Below are positions 1 to 7,811 of a DNA stretch of 64,000 nt, piece by piece. The DNA lies in the NCBI RefSeq assembly GCF_018139695.1, contig NZ_JAGSOG010000005.1, positions 1 through 64,000 of the forward strand. The letters are read 5' to 3'. A program made the position numbers and the translations under genes. The notes beneath the pieces were generated by a model. It was not told the DNA's origin, searched no databases, and worked only from the letters and a program-made list of their open reading frames with translations. Within the stretch, counting starts at the first letter, position 1. Each line of letters opens with the position of its first letter. Origin of the DNA: Actinospica durhamensis (lineage in GTDB: Bacteria; Actinomycetota; Actinomycetes; Streptomycetales; Catenulisporaceae).

Positions 1-121
1 AGATGAGTCCTCCCACCACCTTGAGTGGGTAAGGCCCCCTAGAGACCATGGGGTTGATAGGCCGGACATGGAAGCGGGGTAACTCGTGGAGTGGACCGGT
101 ACTAATAGGCCGAGGGCTTAC
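1..121 (+). rRNA. rrl: 23S ribosomal RNA, 3' end (partial)
   Basis: The first ~120 bases match the conserved 3' end of bacterial 23S rRNA, including the GTACTAATAGGCCGAGGGCTT tract (residues near 100-119). The 5' part lies outside the window. The exact mature 3' end is estimated. It is followed by a ~115-bp spacer and 5S rRNA, so the window starts at the tail of an rRNA operon read to the right. Confidence 0.93.
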
Positions 122-236
122 ACACCCATCAAGATTCTCTTCTGCTGCAGCGCAGCACACACTCGCATCCACTATCTGGTTCACAGGTACCCGACCCGCC
201 CCTGCCCGGGGTGTGTGGTTGATGTATCTGACGAAC

Positions 237-354
237 GTGCGGCGGTCATGGCGGCGGGGAAACGCCCGGTCCCATCCCGAACCCGGAAGCTAAGCCCGCC
301 AGCGCCGATGGTACTGCCAGGGAGACCTGGTGGGAGAGTAGGACGCCGCCGCAC
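237..354 (+). rRNA. rrf: 5S ribosomal RNA
   Basis: A 118-nt segment whose ends pair (GTGCGGCG at the 5' end with CGCCGCAC at the 3' end). It contains the universal 5S core CCCATCCCGAACCCGGAAG and the GGGAGAGTAGGACGCCGCC 3' part. Length and position after 23S are typical. Ends are set by the terminal helix and could be off by a base or two. Confidence 0.93.
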
Positions 355-365
355 TACACGTAAGC

Positions 366-405
366 CCTGTAGGCCCCCGACCAGCAATGGTCAGGGGCCT
401 ACAGG
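366..405 (+). terminator. rRNA operon terminator hairpin
   Basis: A near-perfect inverted repeat of about 18 bp per arm (CCTGTAGGCCCC ... GGGGCCTACAGG, with GACCA/TGGTC closing a short GCAA loop) starts 11 bases after 5S rRNA and is followed by ATTTGT. It fits an intrinsic terminator of the rRNA operon. It also separates that operon from the convergent minus-strand gene at 462-743. Confidence 0.85.
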
Positions 406-461
406 CATTTGTGCACGAATTCGGATGCTCGGGCTTCAGCATGCGCTGCCTCGCCGGGCGA

Positions 462-743
462 TCACAGCCCCCGAAGCGCCTGCTCGAGGGTCGCATAGAT
501 CGACCAGCACAGAATCGATCCGTCGTCGAAGATCGTCCCCATGTACCAGTCGTCGTCGCTGACGCATTTCACGACACAGAGCTCGTGGCACGCGATGACC
601 AGCTCAGGTCGGAGACCGACCTCGACCTGTCCGGAGAAGTCCGCGGTGACGGCCATGGTGGGTTCCAGCAGGACCGCGGTGACATCACCGGAGACGGCGC
701 GCACTCGTTCGACGGTCCATCCGGTAGGCAGGAGGCTGGCCAC
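462..743 (-). CDS. Small hypothetical protein (93 aa)
   Basis: I do not recognise this protein. It starts with GTG 21 nt after the stop of the DUF58 gene and could be the last gene of that operon. No clear Shine-Dalgarno is seen. The product is acidic and soluble-looking, with three cysteines (two in a HELCVVKC stretch, one near the C terminus), a DDDWYMGTIFDDGS segment, and no signal peptide or membrane segment. Amino-acid composition looks natural rather than the Arg/Gly/Pro-rich composition of antisense shadows, which supports it as real. The far strand also has a long open frame here, but with shadow-like composition. Function unknown. Confidence 0.6.
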   Translation of the reverse strand: MASLLPTGWTVERVRAVSGDVTAVLLEPTMAVTADFSGQVEVGLRPELVIACHELCVVKCVSDDDWYMGTIFDDGSILCWSIYATLEQALRGL

Positions 744-764
744 GGCTCAGTATTTCAGCCGCTG

Positions 765-2480
765 TCAGAGCTTGCCGCGGACCTTCAGCGACAGGTACTT
801 GTCCGCGAGGGCGGGGGCGAAGTCGCTGGGAACCTCGTCCACCACTTCGACGCCGATGCGGTCGAGCTCGGCGGCGGTGCCGCGGCGCACGCTCAGGGCG
901 AGTTCGGACGAGGCGGCGGAGAACACCGCGTTCGCGTTGCCGCGGCCGGCCGCCATCTCGGCGATGCGGGGATCGGCGACCGAGGCCACGATGACGGTGT
1001 GCTTCCTCGTCAGCTGCTTGAGCTCCGGGAGCAGGCCCTCGTGGATCGCGGCCGCGTCCAGGCTGGTCAGCAGCACGATCAGGGAACGGCGGCGCACCTG
1101 GGCCAGCAGCTGGCGGGCCAGGCCGCTGCCGTCGAGTTCGACGAGGGCGGGCTCGAGGGTGGCCATGGCGTCGCTGAAGAGCGCGAGCGTGCGGCCGGGC
1201 AGGGCGCCGGTCACCGAGACGCGCAGATCCTGGTCATAGGCAAGCAGATCCACGCGGTCTCCGGCGCGGGTGGCCAGGGCGGCCAGCAGCAGCGCGGCGT
1301 CCATCGCGGAGTCCAGCTTCGGCTCGTCGCCCACCCGGCCGGCGGAGGTGCGGCCGGTGTCGAGGGCGATCACCACGTGGCGGTCGCGTTCCGGACGCCA
1401 GGTGCGCACCACGACGTCGTTGCGTCGGGCGGTGGCCCGCCAGTCGATCGAACGCACGTCGTCGCCGATCACGTATTCGCGCAGCGAGTCGAACTCGCTG
1501 CCCTGACCGCGCACCAGAACCGGTGTGGCGCCGTCGGTTTCGCGCAGTTGCCGCAGCCGCATCGGCAGGTGCCTGCGACTGTGGAACGGCGGCAGGACGC
1601 GCAGGCGCCACGGGACCTCGTGCGAGACCTGACGTCCCGCCAGGCCGAACGGTCCGAACGTGCGCACCGTCACCAGGTCGGGCCTGCGGTCTCCGCGCCG
1701 GGTCGGCGTGAGCACCGTCTCGACGTGCTGCACCGCTCCCGGAGGCAGGTCGAGCGTGTGCCGGGGCTCCACGGGCAGACGCCCAGGCGCCGCGGCCGCG
1801 GGGGAGTCGGCGGACGCCGGTTCCCGGGGAACGCTGCCGGCGCTCGGCGTCCAGGCGTCGCGCAGGACTCCCTGCAGGGTGCGCTGACCGGTGTTGCGGA
1901 CCAGCAGGCTGACATGCGCGGTGGCGCCGAGGCGGACCGCCGCGTCGCCGCCGCGCTCGAACTCGAGGTCCTGCGGCCGGCCGCACTGCACCAGGTCCAT
2001 CGCGATTCCGGTGCCCAGCACGGCTTCGAACGCCGCGGCACACAGCAGCCCGGGCACGTGCAGCAGGCCGGAGCCCGCCGCCACGGCCACGCTGCCCAGC
2101 CCGGCGACCAGGCCGGTGCGCCCGGTCAGCACGATGCTGCGCACGGCGTGCCGGGCCGAGTGGGTGGTGCGGGCGTCGTGCGCTTCAGAAGTGCCGGTAC
2201 CGACGGGTGCGGGGGCAGCCTGATCGTGAGGGATTGCGGCGAAGTCGGTCGGCAGGATCCGCGTGGGGACGGGCCCGGGCGCGGAGGCAGCGGCGGCATG
2301 GGTCTGCGTCGTACCCGCCGCGGCCGCCCAGCTCCCGCCGCCCTGGACCTGCGTCGGGGGCAGTGGCGCGGGCGGCTGCCCGCCCTGGCCCCAGGCTGCG
2401 GGCGTGCGCGGGGGCACCGGCGGCTGCTGGGGCTGAGCCTGAGCCGGGGTGTCCGCGCCGCGCCTGCTGCCTGTTCTCAC
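765..2480 (-). CDS. DUF58 domain protein (571 aa)
   Basis: DUF58 protein, a family with a von Willebrand A-like fold that is usually encoded beside MoxR ATPases. The GTG start overlaps the moxR stop in a GTGA, so the longer upstream open frame is not used. The N-terminal ~110 residues are Pro/Gln/Ala-rich and probably disordered. They are followed by a hydrophobic pair of segments (SIVLTGRTGLVAGLGSVAVA; LLCAAAFEAVLGTGIAMDLV) that would anchor it in the membrane. The DUF58 signature follows (EFDSLREYVIGDDVRSIDWR, then ALDTGRTSAGRV as the VWA-like metal-site strand). Exact role unknown; MoxR/VWA pairs elsewhere act in assembly or activation of other proteins. Family call secure, function inferred. 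Confidence 0.88.
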   Translation of the reverse strand: MRTGSRRGADTPAQAQPQQPPVPPRTPAAWGQGGQPPAPLPPTQVQGGGSWAAAAGTTQTHAAAASAPGPVPTRILPTDFAAIPHDQAAPAPVGTGTSEAHDARTTHSARHAVRSIVLTGRTGLVAGLGSVAVAAGSGLLHVPGLLCAAAFEAVLGTGIAMDLVQCGRPQDLEFERGGDAAVRLGATAHVSLLVRNTGQRTLQGVLRDAWTPSAGSVPREPASADSPAAAAPGRLPVEPRHTLDLPPGAVQHVETVLTPTRRGDRRPDLVTVRTFGPFGLAGRQVSHEVPWRLRVLPPFHSRRHLPMRLRQLRETDGATPVLVRGQGSEFDSLREYVIGDDVRSIDWRATARRNDVVVRTWRPERDRHVVIALDTGRTSAGRVGDEPKLDSAMDAALLLAALATRAGDRVDLLAYDQDLRVSVTGALPGRTLALFSDAMATLEPALVELDGSGLARQLLAQVRRRSLIVLLTSLDAAAIHEGLLPELKQLTRKHTVIVASVADPRIAEMAAGRGNANAVFSAASSELALSVRRGTAAELDRIGVEVVDEVPSDFAPALADKYLSLKVRGKL

Positions 2481-3655
2481 CGTGGGACGACCACGGCGCC
2501 GAGGATCGAATCGAGCACGGAGTCGGCCGAGACGCCCTCGAGCTCCATCTCCGGGCGCAGCCGGACGCGGTGCCGCAGCACCGGCTTGGCCAGTGCTTTG
2601 ACGTCGTCCGGGGTCACGTAGTCGCGGCCGGAGAGCCAGGCCCAGGCGCGCGAGGCCTGCAGCAGCGCGGTCGCGCCGCGCGGGGAGACACCGACCTCGA
2701 ACGCGGCGGAGGCGCGGGTCGCGCGGACCAGGTCGGCGATGTAGCCGAGCACCTCGTGCGCGGCCGTCACCCGGCGTACCGCCGCGCGGGCCACGGCCAG
2801 CTGCTCCGCGTCCGCCACCGGCCGCACGCCCGCCGCGGCGAGGTCGCGCGGGTCGAAGCCCTTGGCGTGCCGCTCGAGCACCGCGATCTCCTCGTCCCGC
2901 GAGGGCAGCGGCAGCACCAGCTTCAGCAGGAACCGGTCCAGCTGCGCCTCCGGCAGCGGGTAGGTGCCCTCGAACTCCAGCGGGTTCTGCGTCGCGGCGA
3001 CCATGAAGGGCGTCGGCAGCGGGCGGGACTCGCCGTCCATGGAGACCTGGCGCTCCTCCATCGCCTCGAGCAGCGCCGCCTGGGTCTTCGGCGGGGTGCG
3101 GTTGATCTCGTCGGCCAGCAGCATGTTCGTGAACACCGGGCCCTCGCGGAAGGAGAACTCCGCGGTCCGGGCGTCGTAGATCAGCGAGCCGGTGATGTCG
3201 CCGGGCATCAGGTCCGGGGTGAACTGCACCCGCTTGGTGCCCAGCGAGATCGACGCCGACAGCGCGCGCACCAGCAGCGTCTTGGCGACACCGGGCACGC
3301 CCTCGAGCAGCACATGCCCCTGGCACAGCAGCGCGATGACCAGGCCGGTGACGGCCGCGTCCTGGCCCACCACCGCCTTCGCCACCTCGGTGCGCACCCC
3401 GCGCAGGGCCCGCAGCGCCGCGGCCGCCTGCGCCGCCTCGGCGGACTGGCCCTGTTCGGGCGCGGACGGGGCCTGTGCGGGGGTGGCCGGCCGGGTCGGG
3501 ATCGGCTGCGGCGCGTCGGCGTACGGCGTGGCCGGCAGCGTCGCGTCGAAGGGCTGCGCCTGGGGCGGGACCCCGGGCGCGGGCATGGACTGGTGCGGTA
3601 CCTCGGGAGCGCCGTCGCTCACCGGTGTGACATGCGTGGCTCCGGACTCGCTCAC
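2477..3655 (-). CDS. MoxR-family AAA+ ATPase (392 aa)
   Basis: AAA+ ATPase of the MoxR type. Walker A reads GVPGVAKT, Walker B LLADEINRTPPKTQ, followed by sensor ATQNPLEFEGTYPLPEAQLDRF and a lid domain ending at LRPEMELEGVSADSVL. The GTG start (VSESGATHV) overlaps the DUF4350 stop and has a strong AGGAGGT 9 nt upstream, so the long upstream extension of the open frame is rejected. About 100 Pro/Ala-rich residues precede the ATPase core, longer than in most MoxR proteins. It overlaps the DUF58 gene by 4 nt, the usual partner. It presumably remodels or activates a substrate in an ATP-dependent way; the substrate is unknown. Confidence 0.93.
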   Translation of the reverse strand: MSESGATHVTPVSDGAPEVPHQSMPAPGVPPQAQPFDATLPATPYADAPQPIPTRPATPAQAPSAPEQGQSAEAAQAAAALRALRGVRTEVAKAVVGQDAAVTGLVIALLCQGHVLLEGVPGVAKTLLVRALSASISLGTKRVQFTPDLMPGDITGSLIYDARTAEFSFREGPVFTNMLLADEINRTPPKTQAALLEAMEERQVSMDGESRPLPTPFMVAATQNPLEFEGTYPLPEAQLDRFLLKLVLPLPSRDEEIAVLERHAKGFDPRDLAAAGVRPVADAEQLAVARAAVRRVTAAHEVLGYIADLVRATRASAAFEVGVSPRGATALLQASRAWAWLSGRDYVTPDDVKALAKPVLRHRVRLRPEMELEGVSADSVLDSILGAVVVPR

Positions 3656-4992
3656 CGTGACCGGACCTCCTGTTCCAATCGGTCGAGCTGGTCGGTCAGC
3701 CGCACCAGTTCGGCTTCGGTCTGCGGCACGTCGCCCGCGAGGACGGCGTGTACCTCCTCGGGGCTGTGCCCCAGCCGCGCCGCCAGGGGCGCCACCAGCA
3801 TCTGCGGGGATCTGCCCGCGGGACCGGCCGGAAGTCCCAGCAGCGGCGCCACCCGGCGGGCCGTGGCCGCGCGCAGCAGGCCGGCCGCCCGGCCGTGCGC
3901 GGCGGCCCTGCGGTAGAGATTCGCGTGGCCCTCGACCGTCTCGGCCGCGCGGACCCGCACCGGCAGGGCCTCGCCCACCAGCCGTCCCATCCGCCGGGCC
4001 CGCCAGTACGCCAGGGCCGCGGCCGCGACCACCAGCTGCAGCACGGCCCACCAGATCCAGTGCGGCAGCAGCGAGTTCACCTGCAGCGCGCCGGCTCCGC
4101 CCGCCTGCGGCGGGGCGGTGGGCAGCAGCGTCTGGTTGCCGCTGCCGGCCCCGCCGGACTGGGAGCCGCCGTCGCAGGCCGAGCCGCCGCAGCCGCCGAG
4201 GTTCGGGTCCTCGGTGAACGAGGCGGCCAGCCACACCAGGTCGGAGTGCGCGCCGAACAGCCGCAGCGCCAGGGCCGCGTCCCCGTCGTCGGTCAGGTAC
4301 CTGTTCTCCGCGAACGACGTGGTGCCGAGCACGATGACGTCGCCGCCGGTGTGGTCGTCGTGCAGCGAGACCATTGTGGGCTCGTGCTCCCCGGCCGCGG
4401 ACGCGACGTCGTAGCAGCCGGTCACGTCGGAGACGTAGGCGGACGCGGTCGACGCGGTGGACTGCGCGCTTGGACTCGCGCTCGGCGAGGCCGAAGCCGT
4501 GGCCGTGGCCTTCGGCTCGTTGATCGCGTAGAAGGTGGAGTAGTCCGGCGCCAGGATCGTTCCGGCCACGGCGGCATCGGCCTGGTCGCAGGAGGCCTGC
4601 AGTCCCGTGGTCGTGCTCCGCTCCGGGTCGTCGCTCGACCCGGCCAGGGTCACCCCGGGAGCGAACGCCGCGAGCAGGTCGGCGTCGGTGGTCAGCACGA
4701 TCACCCGGCCCCACTGGGCGGTGGCGAGCTCGGAGACCTCGGCCGCGGAGAGCCCGACCTCGTCGTCGTTGATGACGAGGGTGGAGTCGGGTCCGGCGTC
4801 GCCGAGGGCCTCGTCCGGGGACTGGGCCGTGTCGTACTCGACGCCGTTCTCCATCAGCAGATTGAGCAGGGCGTCGTTGTTCGTCGGGTCGGCCAGCGGG
4901 CCGCTGTCCGCCCCGGCCATGGCGGCCGGGCCGAGCGCGAGCGCGGCGGACATCAGCACCAGCGCGAGGCTCCGGCGTGCGTGCTGCCTCAT
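3652..4992 (-). CDS. DUF4350 domain membrane protein (446 aa)
   Basis: Exported or membrane-anchored protein of the DUF4350 family found in MoxR/DUF58/DUF4129 operons. An N-terminal signal segment (ALVLMSAALALGPAAMAGADS) is followed by an extracytoplasmic region with the DUF4350 core (DALLNLLMENGVEYDTAQSP; TLVINDDEVGLSAAEVSEL), a Ser/Ala/Thr linker, a Gly-rich Cys-containing stretch (NLGGCGGSACDGG), a membrane segment (HWIWWAVLQLVVAAAALAYW) and a cytoplasmic tail. ATG start overlaps the DUF4129 stop (ATGA); its own stop overlaps the moxR start (GTGA). Function unknown. Confidence 0.82.
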   Translation of the reverse strand: MRQHARRSLALVLMSAALALGPAAMAGADSGPLADPTNNDALLNLLMENGVEYDTAQSPDEALGDAGPDSTLVINDDEVGLSAAEVSELATAQWGRVIVLTTDADLLAAFAPGVTLAGSSDDPERSTTTGLQASCDQADAAVAGTILAPDYSTFYAINEPKATATASASPSASPSAQSTASTASAYVSDVTGCYDVASAAGEHEPTMVSLHDDHTGGDVIVLGTTSFAENRYLTDDGDAALALRLFGAHSDLVWLAASFTEDPNLGGCGGSACDGGSQSGGAGSGNQTLLPTAPPQAGGAGALQVNSLLPHWIWWAVLQLVVAAAALAYWRARRMGRLVGEALPVRVRAAETVEGHANLYRRAAAHGRAAGLLRAATARRVAPLLGLPAGPAGRSPQMLVAPLAARLGHSPEEVHAVLAGDVPQTEAELVRLTDQLDRLEQEVRSR

Positions 4993-5699
4993 CGGCCTAC
5001 CGCCTGCTCTCGCGTGCTCACGGCCTCGTCCACGGCGCTGATCACGCTGTAACCCTCCGGTGTGCCCAGGTACTCGCCGTATTCGACCTCGTCGAAGGCC
5101 TGGGCCGCGTCGAGCAGGGCCGCGGAGTGCTCGGGCAGGACCAGACCGGCGTCCCAGGCGGCCTCGTCGGCGGTGCGGTCCCGGCGCTCGGGCAGCAGAG
5201 CACGTTCATCGAGCACTGCGATGGTCGCCCGGAACCGCTCGCGGATGGCCTCCTGCCAGTCGCCGCCGCGGGCCGCCTGCTCGGCGTTGTGCCGGTGCAG
5301 GGCGGCGCCGGTCAGCGGGCGCTCGGCGGCGGCGCCGAGATGCTTGGGGGCCTTGGACTTCCGGGTCTCAGTGCCCTTGTCCTTCTCGGACTTCTTGTCC
5401 TTCGCGTCCCGGCGCGGCTTGCCGAGTTTGCGCAGGATCAGCAGCAGCACAATGCCGAAGATGACGATGAGCACGACCACCAGCAGCGTGGTCAGATCGC
5501 TCGAGGAGTGGTGCGCCGCGGCCGCGGTGGCCGTGGGCGACGGAGTGGGGGTCGGACTCGGCGACGGAGAGGCCGTGGTCGGCGGTGGCGGCGTGGTGGG
5601 GGCCAGGTGGTACTTGCCCTGGGACAGCTCCTGCTGCGCCAGCTGCTGTGCCTGCTGCTTGTCCGGCGTCACCGGCACGTCGGCGCGGATCACGCTCAT
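4989..5699 (-). CDS. DUF4129 domain membrane protein (236 aa)
   Basis: A short extracytoplasmic N-terminal part with a Pro/Ser/Thr spacer, one membrane segment (LTTLLVVVLIVIFGIVLLLILRK), a basic Lys/Asp/Glu linker and a C-terminal DUF4129 domain (AIRERFRATIAVLDERALLPERRDRTADEAA). The ATG start overlaps the upstream stop (ATGA), so the 376-codon upstream extension is a shadow. Sequence resembles the C-terminal domain that is fused to transglutaminase-like proteins in other actinobacteria. Here it is free-standing. Role with MoxR/DUF58 is inferred from operon structure only. Confidence 0.82.
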   Translation of the reverse strand: MSVIRADVPVTPDKQQAQQLAQQELSQGKYHLAPTTPPPPTTASPSPSPTPTPSPTATAAAAHHSSSDLTTLLVVVLIVIFGIVLLLILRKLGKPRRDAKDKKSEKDKGTETRKSKAPKHLGAAAERPLTGAALHRHNAEQAARGGDWQEAIRERFRATIAVLDERALLPERRDRTADEAAWDAGLVLPEHSAALLDAAQAFDEVEYGEYLGTPEGYSVISAVDEAVSTREQAVGR

Positions 5700-6895
5700 G
5701 CGCTCGGGCCTCCGCTCCCGCGCCGCGGTGCGATCTGCGCCAGCCGGGCCCAGGCGATGCGGATGTCCAGGCCCTCGCGGCGGAAGCGGCGGTCGACGTA
5801 GACCAGCACGGCCGTCGCGGCCCGGTAGGGCGTGGTCAGCAGCCCGGTCAGCAGGTAGACGAGCGCGTAGGTCAGCAGCCACCAGCTGAAGCCGGGACTG
5901 CCGGGCAGGGCCGCGAACTGGGCGCCGACGCCGTAGGTCTTGCGCAGTTCGGCCCCGATCACGTCGAGGGCCGCGGTCGCCGCCGCCACGATGAGCAGGG
6001 TGAGCAGGCAGGTCCAGGCGATCCGCAGCACCCCGCGCCGGGCCAGCCGCCGGGACCGGCGCAGCGCCGCGGCCACGCCGATGCCCTCCAGGGCCGCGGC
6101 CGGGGCCGCCACCGCGGTCGTGGCGGTGAGCAGGACGCAGGGTATGCCCAGGGCGAGCAGCACCAGCACGTACCAGCCGGCCACGATGCTGCCCGGGTGT
6201 ATCGCCGAGCTCCAGGCCATCAGGCCGAACAGCACCGTCATCACGATCCGCGGCAGCGAGGTGATCAGCGCGAGCGCGTAGAGGCGGGCCACCCGGCCGC
6301 GCAGCAGCGTGCGCAGAGCGGTGGCGTCGGCCGGCTCGGCGTCCACGTAGGCCTTGACCGAGGGGGCGAACAGGCCGGCGACGACCGTGGCGGCGAATCC
6401 GGAGCAGACCACCGCGATGAGGATCTCGGTGGTGACCAGGCTGACCCGCTCGCCCTTGCTCGGCGCGAAGGAGGCCACCGTGTCGCCGATCAGGTTCGTG
6501 CTGATCCACATCGGGTGCGCCTGCACCGCCGTGCTCACGGCCCGGTTGAACCACCAGGTCAGGGCGAGCGCGACGGCGCCGCAGGCGGTGATGACCGCGG
6601 CCGCGCGCACCAGCAGGAACCTGGGCAGCGTGGGCAGCGCGCCGATCGCGCCGTCGATCAGCTCGAGCACGGTCATCGGGCGCAGCGGGATGGGCCGCTG
6701 CCGGAACTCGCGTCGTCGGGCCGGCCGGCCCGGGGCGGTGAGCAGGGGCGTGGCCGCCGGGGCCGGTCCCGCCGGACGCGTGGGGCCGGTGTTCGGGGGC
6801 GTGACGGCGGTGGACGGCGAGGTCCACGGCCTCGTCGCCTCACCTGCCGGAGTCTCGGGCATTCCCCACCCTCGCCGCGGTTCGTTGAACTCCAC
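5696..6895 (-). CDS. Multi-pass membrane protein (399 aa)
   Basis: Polytopic membrane protein with a ~70-residue Pro/Thr/Ala-rich cytoplasmic start and about six hydrophobic segments (for example AVITACGAVALALTWWF, IVAGWYVLVLLALGIPCVLL, WTCLLTLLIVAAATAAL, YALVYLLTGLLTTPY). It ends with VYVDRRFRREGLDIRI, a motif seen in actinobacterial integral membrane proteins encoded near mtrA. GTG start with GGGAGAGG 4-5 nt upstream. It is the first gene of the overlapping minus-strand operon and is divergent from mtrA across 186 bp. No enzymatic motif seen; function unknown. Confidence 0.75.
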   Translation of the reverse strand: MEFNEPRRGWGMPETPAGEATRPWTSPSTAVTPPNTGPTRPAGPAPAATPLLTAPGRPARRREFRQRPIPLRPMTVLELIDGAIGALPTLPRFLLVRAAAVITACGAVALALTWWFNRAVSTAVQAHPMWISTNLIGDTVASFAPSKGERVSLVTTEILIAVVCSGFAATVVAGLFAPSVKAYVDAEPADATALRTLLRGRVARLYALALITSLPRIVMTVLFGLMAWSSAIHPGSIVAGWYVLVLLALGIPCVLLTATTAVAAPAAALEGIGVAAALRRSRRLARRGVLRIAWTCLLTLLIVAAATAALDVIGAELRKTYGVGAQFAALPGSPGFSWWLLTYALVYLLTGLLTTPYRAATAVLVYVDRRFRREGLDIRIAWARLAQIAPRRGSGGPSA

Positions 6896-7081
6896 GCGGC
6901 CTCTCCCGCAACCGCGTAGGGTGCAGATTCTGTCATGCCAGGTAGAGACAAATCCACCGTGCCATAGACGGGCGTATCCACGCCGAGGCCCCCAAGGCCT
7001 TGTCGACTACGCGAACTAGGTGTGAAGTTGTCGCTGTATGCGAGGATGTCTCGGTAACCCCGTGGAAGGAGCGAACCCCGT

Positions 7082-7759
7082 ATGAAGGGTCGCGTGCTGA
7101 TCGTCGACGACGACACCGCGTTGGCGGAGATGTTGGGCATCGTCCTGCGGGGCGAGGGCTTCGAGACCGCCGCTGTCGCCGACGGTGACCGCGCGTTCAG
7201 CGCCTTCCGGGAGTTCAAGCCGGACCTGGTGCTGCTGGACCTGATGCTGCCCGGCCGGGACGGGATCGACGTGGCCAGGCAGATCCGGGCCGAGTCCGGG
7301 GTGCCGATCGTCATGCTGACGGCCAAGAGCGACACCGTGGACGTGGTGGTGGGCCTCGAGTCCGGCGCCGACGACTACGTCATCAAGCCGTTCAAGCCGA
7401 AGGAGCTGGTGGCGCGGGTGCGCGCGCGGCTGCGTCGCGCGGACGAGCCCAAGCCGGAGACCCTGGCCATCGGGGACCTGACCATCGACGTGGCCGGGCA
7501 CTCGGTCAAGCGCGGCGGCGAGCCGATCGCGCTCACGCCGCTGGAGTTCGACCTGCTGGTGGCCCTGGCCCGCAAGCCCTGGCAGGTGTTTACCCGCGAG
7601 GTGCTGCTCGAGCAGGTGTGGGGTTACCGGCACGCTGCCGACACCCGTCTGGTGAACGTGCATGTCCAGCGGCTGCGCTCGAAGATCGAGCACGACCCGG
7701 AGAAGCCGGAGATCGTCATCACGGTCCGCGGCGTCGGGTACAAGGCCGGCCCGGCCTGA
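7082..7759 (+). CDS. mtrA: MtrA, OmpR-type response regulator (225 aa)
   Basis: Receiver domain with acidic pocket VDDD (residues 9-11), phospho-acceptor Asp53 in LVLLDLMLPGRDG, and the conserved Lys in YVIKPF. A winged-helix OmpR output domain follows (EFDLLVALARKPWQVFTREVLLEQVWGY ... RSKIEHDPEKPEIVITVRGVGYK). Length is usual for MtrA. AAGGAG lies 9 nt before the ATG. The neighbours mtrB and lpqB confirm the assignment. In actinobacteria MtrA controls cell-wall, replication or development genes. It is transcribed divergently from the MoxR/DUF58 operon. Confidence 0.96.
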   Translation: MKGRVLIVDDDTALAEMLGIVLRGEGFETAAVADGDRAFSAFREFKPDLVLLDLMLPGRDGIDVARQIRAESGVPIVMLTAKSDTVDVVVGLESGADDYVIKPFKPKELVARVRARLRRADEPKPETLAIGDLTIDVAGHSVKRGGEPIALTPLEFDLLVALARKPWQVFTREVLLEQVWGYRHAADTRLVNVHVQRLRSKIEHDPEKPEIVITVRGVGYKAGPA

Positions 7760-7811
7760 GCCGCGTGCGGACGGGCATAACGGGTCACGACGCGATGGGT
7801 GGCTGCTGATC

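Noticed and set aside
387-2621. Long plus-strand open frame opposite the DUF58 gene
   Set aside because: Product is Arg/Gly/His/Gln-rich with no motif; it is the antisense shadow of a real GC-rich gene. The same applies to the many long antisense frames, for example 20848-22665 upstream of 21354, 42318-45248, 51024-53561 and 60095-62689.
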